Origin: Lamellibrachia satsuma
Lineage: Eukaryota; Annelida; Polychaeta; Sabellida; Siboglinidae
NCBI GenBank assembly: GCA_033239005.1
Contig: BSQZ01000022.1
Coordinates: 5,567,501 to 5,631,500, forward strand
Direction: 5' to 3'
DNA length: 64,000 nucleotides
A program made the translations under genes and the position numbers. The notes beneath the pieces were generated by a model. It saw nothing but the letters and a program-made list of their open reading frames with translations, was not told the DNA's origin and ran no database searches. Positions 61,750 through 64,000 of the stretch are shown here, piece by piece (positions within the stretch are counted from its first letter, which is position 1; every line of letters begins with the position of its first letter).

Positions 61750-62345
61750 TCACTAACACAGGGAAATATATAGGTCCAACATGAGTCATTGTGTCAATAA
61801 CAACATGTATTGTTTCTTACTGACACAGGGAAACAAACAGGTCCAACAAGAGTTATTGTGTCAATAACAACATGTCTTGCTTCTTACTAACACATGGAAA
61901 CATATAAGTCTAACATGAGTCATTGTGTCAATAACAACATGTATTGTTCCTTACTGACACAGGGAAATACATAGGTCCAACATGAGTCATTGTGTCAATA
62001 ACAACATGTATTGTTTCTTACTGACACAGGGAAACATATAGGTCCAACATGAGTCATTGTGTCAATAACAACATGTACTGTTTCTTACTGACACAGGGAA
62101 ATACATAGGTCCAACATGAGTCATTGTGTCAATAACAACATGTACTGTTTCTTACTGACACAGGGAAATACATAGGTCCAACATGAGTCATTGTGTCAAT
62201 AACAACACGTACTGTTTCTTACTGACACAGGGAAACATACAGATCCAATATGATTCATTGTGTCAATAACAACATGTACTGTTTCGTACTGACACAGGAA
62301 AACATACAGGTCCAATATGAGTCTTTGTGTTAATAACATGTATTG
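61750..62345 (-). repeat. 67-bp hairpin satellite array in the NLR intron, about 9 copies
   Basis: Same unit as 52425-53286 but in the opposite orientation on the window, which is the same orientation relative to each NLR copy. Units are more diverged here (gggaaacatata, gggaaatacatag variants). Confidence 0.95.
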
Positions 62346-62494
62346 TTTCCATTAAATTACATATCCACACCAGCAGAGTTTTGAAATAGTCCATTATGGT
62401 TACACAAGTACTACTTTTATCTATGCATTGCGTCTTAGCATTCAAAACAAAGTAAATAAACTAAGAGCTATTTTATGTAACATTATTGACATAC

Positions 62495-63090
62495 CTTCTA
62501 CTGTCTTCACAAACGTCTCTCGGTCCTACAACGTGGCTGTGACTGCTGCTCAGAATCCCGTAGTCGCTGCTCATGATTGTCAATTCGTGCCTTTTCCACA
62601 TCAATCTTCCCTTGCAGTCTGTCATGTTCATTGAAACTGTGTGTAGATGTCTTCTATCTCTCGTATCTTTGCTTGGAAGTCTGCCTCAGATAGACTTGGT
62701 GTAGTGGCATGGGCCACGGCATTTCTTTGCTCACGGAGCTGATCGACGCGTTCACTTTCATAGAAAGGTGGCACTCCCAATTCCTGGCAACAACAGGTTT
62801 GTGCCGGAGTAAAGCAAACAGAAGAACAAAACAGTGGGGTCAAACTACTCTGAAATGCCCTGTTCGACAGTGGTTGTTGTGTGTTTAACTCTTTTCTTTG
62901 AGTTTGGGACCATTGCCATAAAAAATTTCCCTGTGGCTGAATTGTCTCCCCATGCCAGTCTGTATGTCTTCTGGAAAGCTGACCGGAAGAGTTCCCTCAG
63001 ATGTCTTGGCATATCATCAAGAATGACTTTCACGAGGCGCCAATACCTCTCTTCCTCGGGGGTCAGCGCCAACAAGCTACTACTACTACT
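62495..63090 (-). pseudogene. NLR pseudogene, N-terminal HEPN (DZIP3-type) exon
   Basis: Exon after acceptor gtttactttcag at 63091, ending at donor gaag|gtatgt (62495/62494). It reads LTPEEERYWRLVKVILDDMP near its start, then WGDNSATGKFFM, FDPTVLFFCLLYSGTNLLLP, LGVPPFYESERVDQLREQRN and AVAHATTPSLSEADFQAKI, followed by a short coiled-coil segment (KIDVEKARIDNHEQRL). This is the HEPN domain of DZIP3-like proteins, which in invertebrates is often fused to NACHT and LRR. The RNAVAH stretch fits the HEPN R-X4-H motif. Breaks: TAG at 62845-62847 (Trp in relatives), frameshifts near 62790 and 62635. The true start exon is not identified. Confidence 0.85.
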
Positions 63091-63154
63091 CTGAAAGTAA
63101 ACAAACATGTGACTACTTGAATGTATAGAAATTTTTATTTCTCTGCTTGTTAAA

Positions 63155-63295
63155 TTATATATTGTTTAAATCACAAGAAACTTGGTTCACATATCCGACT
63201 ATTTTGGCCGTGTTTGACAGCCTTCGTCAGCTCTGTGAGACACGGCCGAAATATTCAGAGATATGAACCACATTTCTTTTGAGATATACAATGTC
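63155..63295. repeat. imperfect inverted repeat (hairpin)
   Basis: ggttcacatatccgactatt..ggccgtgt on the left pairs with acacggccgaaatattcaga..gatatgaacc on the right, arms of about 30 bp extending imperfectly to 55 bp. The loop holds tgacagccttcgtcagctct. Inside the intergenic side of the NLR pseudogene. Confidence 0.8.
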
Positions 63296-64000
63296 TAAAT
63301 ATGTGACTCTTTGAACAATATGTTGCCCTACAGGGAACAACACACATTACTATTATATTTGTATTATACAACCCTGACAATTGGTAGTAAGCACACTATC
63401 ATCATTGCATGTTACCAGTGTACATGTCCTGGTAGAAGCACCTCCATGGATGTGCGTGATTTGGCGCTTTGTATAAATGTGTTGCTAGGGTAATGCTTTT
63501 GGAACCGATACCATGAAACGAGTTAAGTAAGTTATCCACACAATGACTTTGATCACGTTTCCATAGCTACTGCCATCCCTGTTATACCAGGGGTTTTCTC
63601 CATAAATACATAATGTCAAAACATCTAACATGATTACACATACTATCTGACATGACTCCGATTTGTACACTTGGATAACAGTGTTTCATAAATTGTTTAA
63701 ATATTGAAAGACAGCCTTAAAATATTTAAACTTTACATTTTAAAGGTTGTTCGACCCCAAAGACAAATAAAGTTGGGGGTTCCGTGCAATTTTTTTAAAG
63801 TAACAACTACATCACCAACAAAATTAGCAAAATACTGTACTCTGATCATAATCAGCCATAACTTGAGATTTATTTACAATTCAAATATAAAACTTGCAGA
63901 AATATTGCAATTTGATATGTTCATATTATATAAAGCGTAATATGTCAAACTCAAATAATACAAATGGTAAAATTTGTTATTTTATGTAATTTATTAAGTC
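63296..64000. other. no gene recognised
   Basis: AT-rich DNA to the window end. The missing first exon of the NLR could lie here or beyond, but I see no clear candidate. Confidence 0.4.

Overview
The window is animal nuclear DNA from an invertebrate. It holds a rhodopsin-family amine receptor of the octopamine alpha / alpha-1-adrenergic-like type, a HEPN(DZIP3-type)-NACHT-LRR receptor relic of the kind that is expanded in molluscs, brachiopods and amphioxus, several LINE retrotransposon remnants, and spliceosomal exons with GT..AG borders. The species cannot be fixed from sequence alone; a marine lophotrochozoan or a cephalochordate are the best guesses. There is no sign of bacterial operons, CRISPR arrays or phage genes.

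The dominant feature is tandem repetition. By adding up my own array boundaries, somewhere between a quarter and 30% of the window is minisatellite or microsatellite. There are more than twenty unrelated arrays with units of 9 to 67 bp. The largest are a 40-bp array (1.6-3.9 kb), a 25-bp array (18.3-20.5 kb), a 9-bp G-rich array (27.4-28.2 kb) and a 35-bp array (29.2-32.3 kb). Many long open frames here are artefacts of these arrays and are not annotated as genes.

Layout. 0-13 kb: arrays, a LINE 3' end interrupted by a short insertion, and no recognised gene. 13.46-15.03 kb: the only intact protein gene recognised, an octopamine-type GPCR whose whole receptor lies on one exon. 15-22 kb: intergenic DNA and arrays. 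22.8-25.2 kb: a decayed RTE-like LINE with endonuclease and reverse transcriptase. 25-34 kb: arrays. 34.6-40.6 kb (minus strand): two phase-compatible exon candidates, one encoding a SEA-like domain, separated by an intron that holds a recently inserted LINE (37.1-38.2 kb) and another LINE scrap. 42-51 kb: arrays, a tRNA-like SINE, a large inverted repeat (44.6-45.8 / 49.9-50.8 kb) and diverged segmental repeats between its arms. 51.3-52.4 kb: two LINE fragments. 53.3-63.1 kb: an immune-receptor-like locus. A minus-strand HEPN-NACHT-LRR pseudogene has its 3' part duplicated as an inverted copy 3.7 kb away, and a 67-bp hairpin-forming satellite lies both in its intron and exactly at the breakpoint of the inverted copy.

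The genes do not form a pathway. The informative relations are structural: minisatellites arising from LINE coding sequence, from one arm of an inverted repeat, and at duplication breakpoints.
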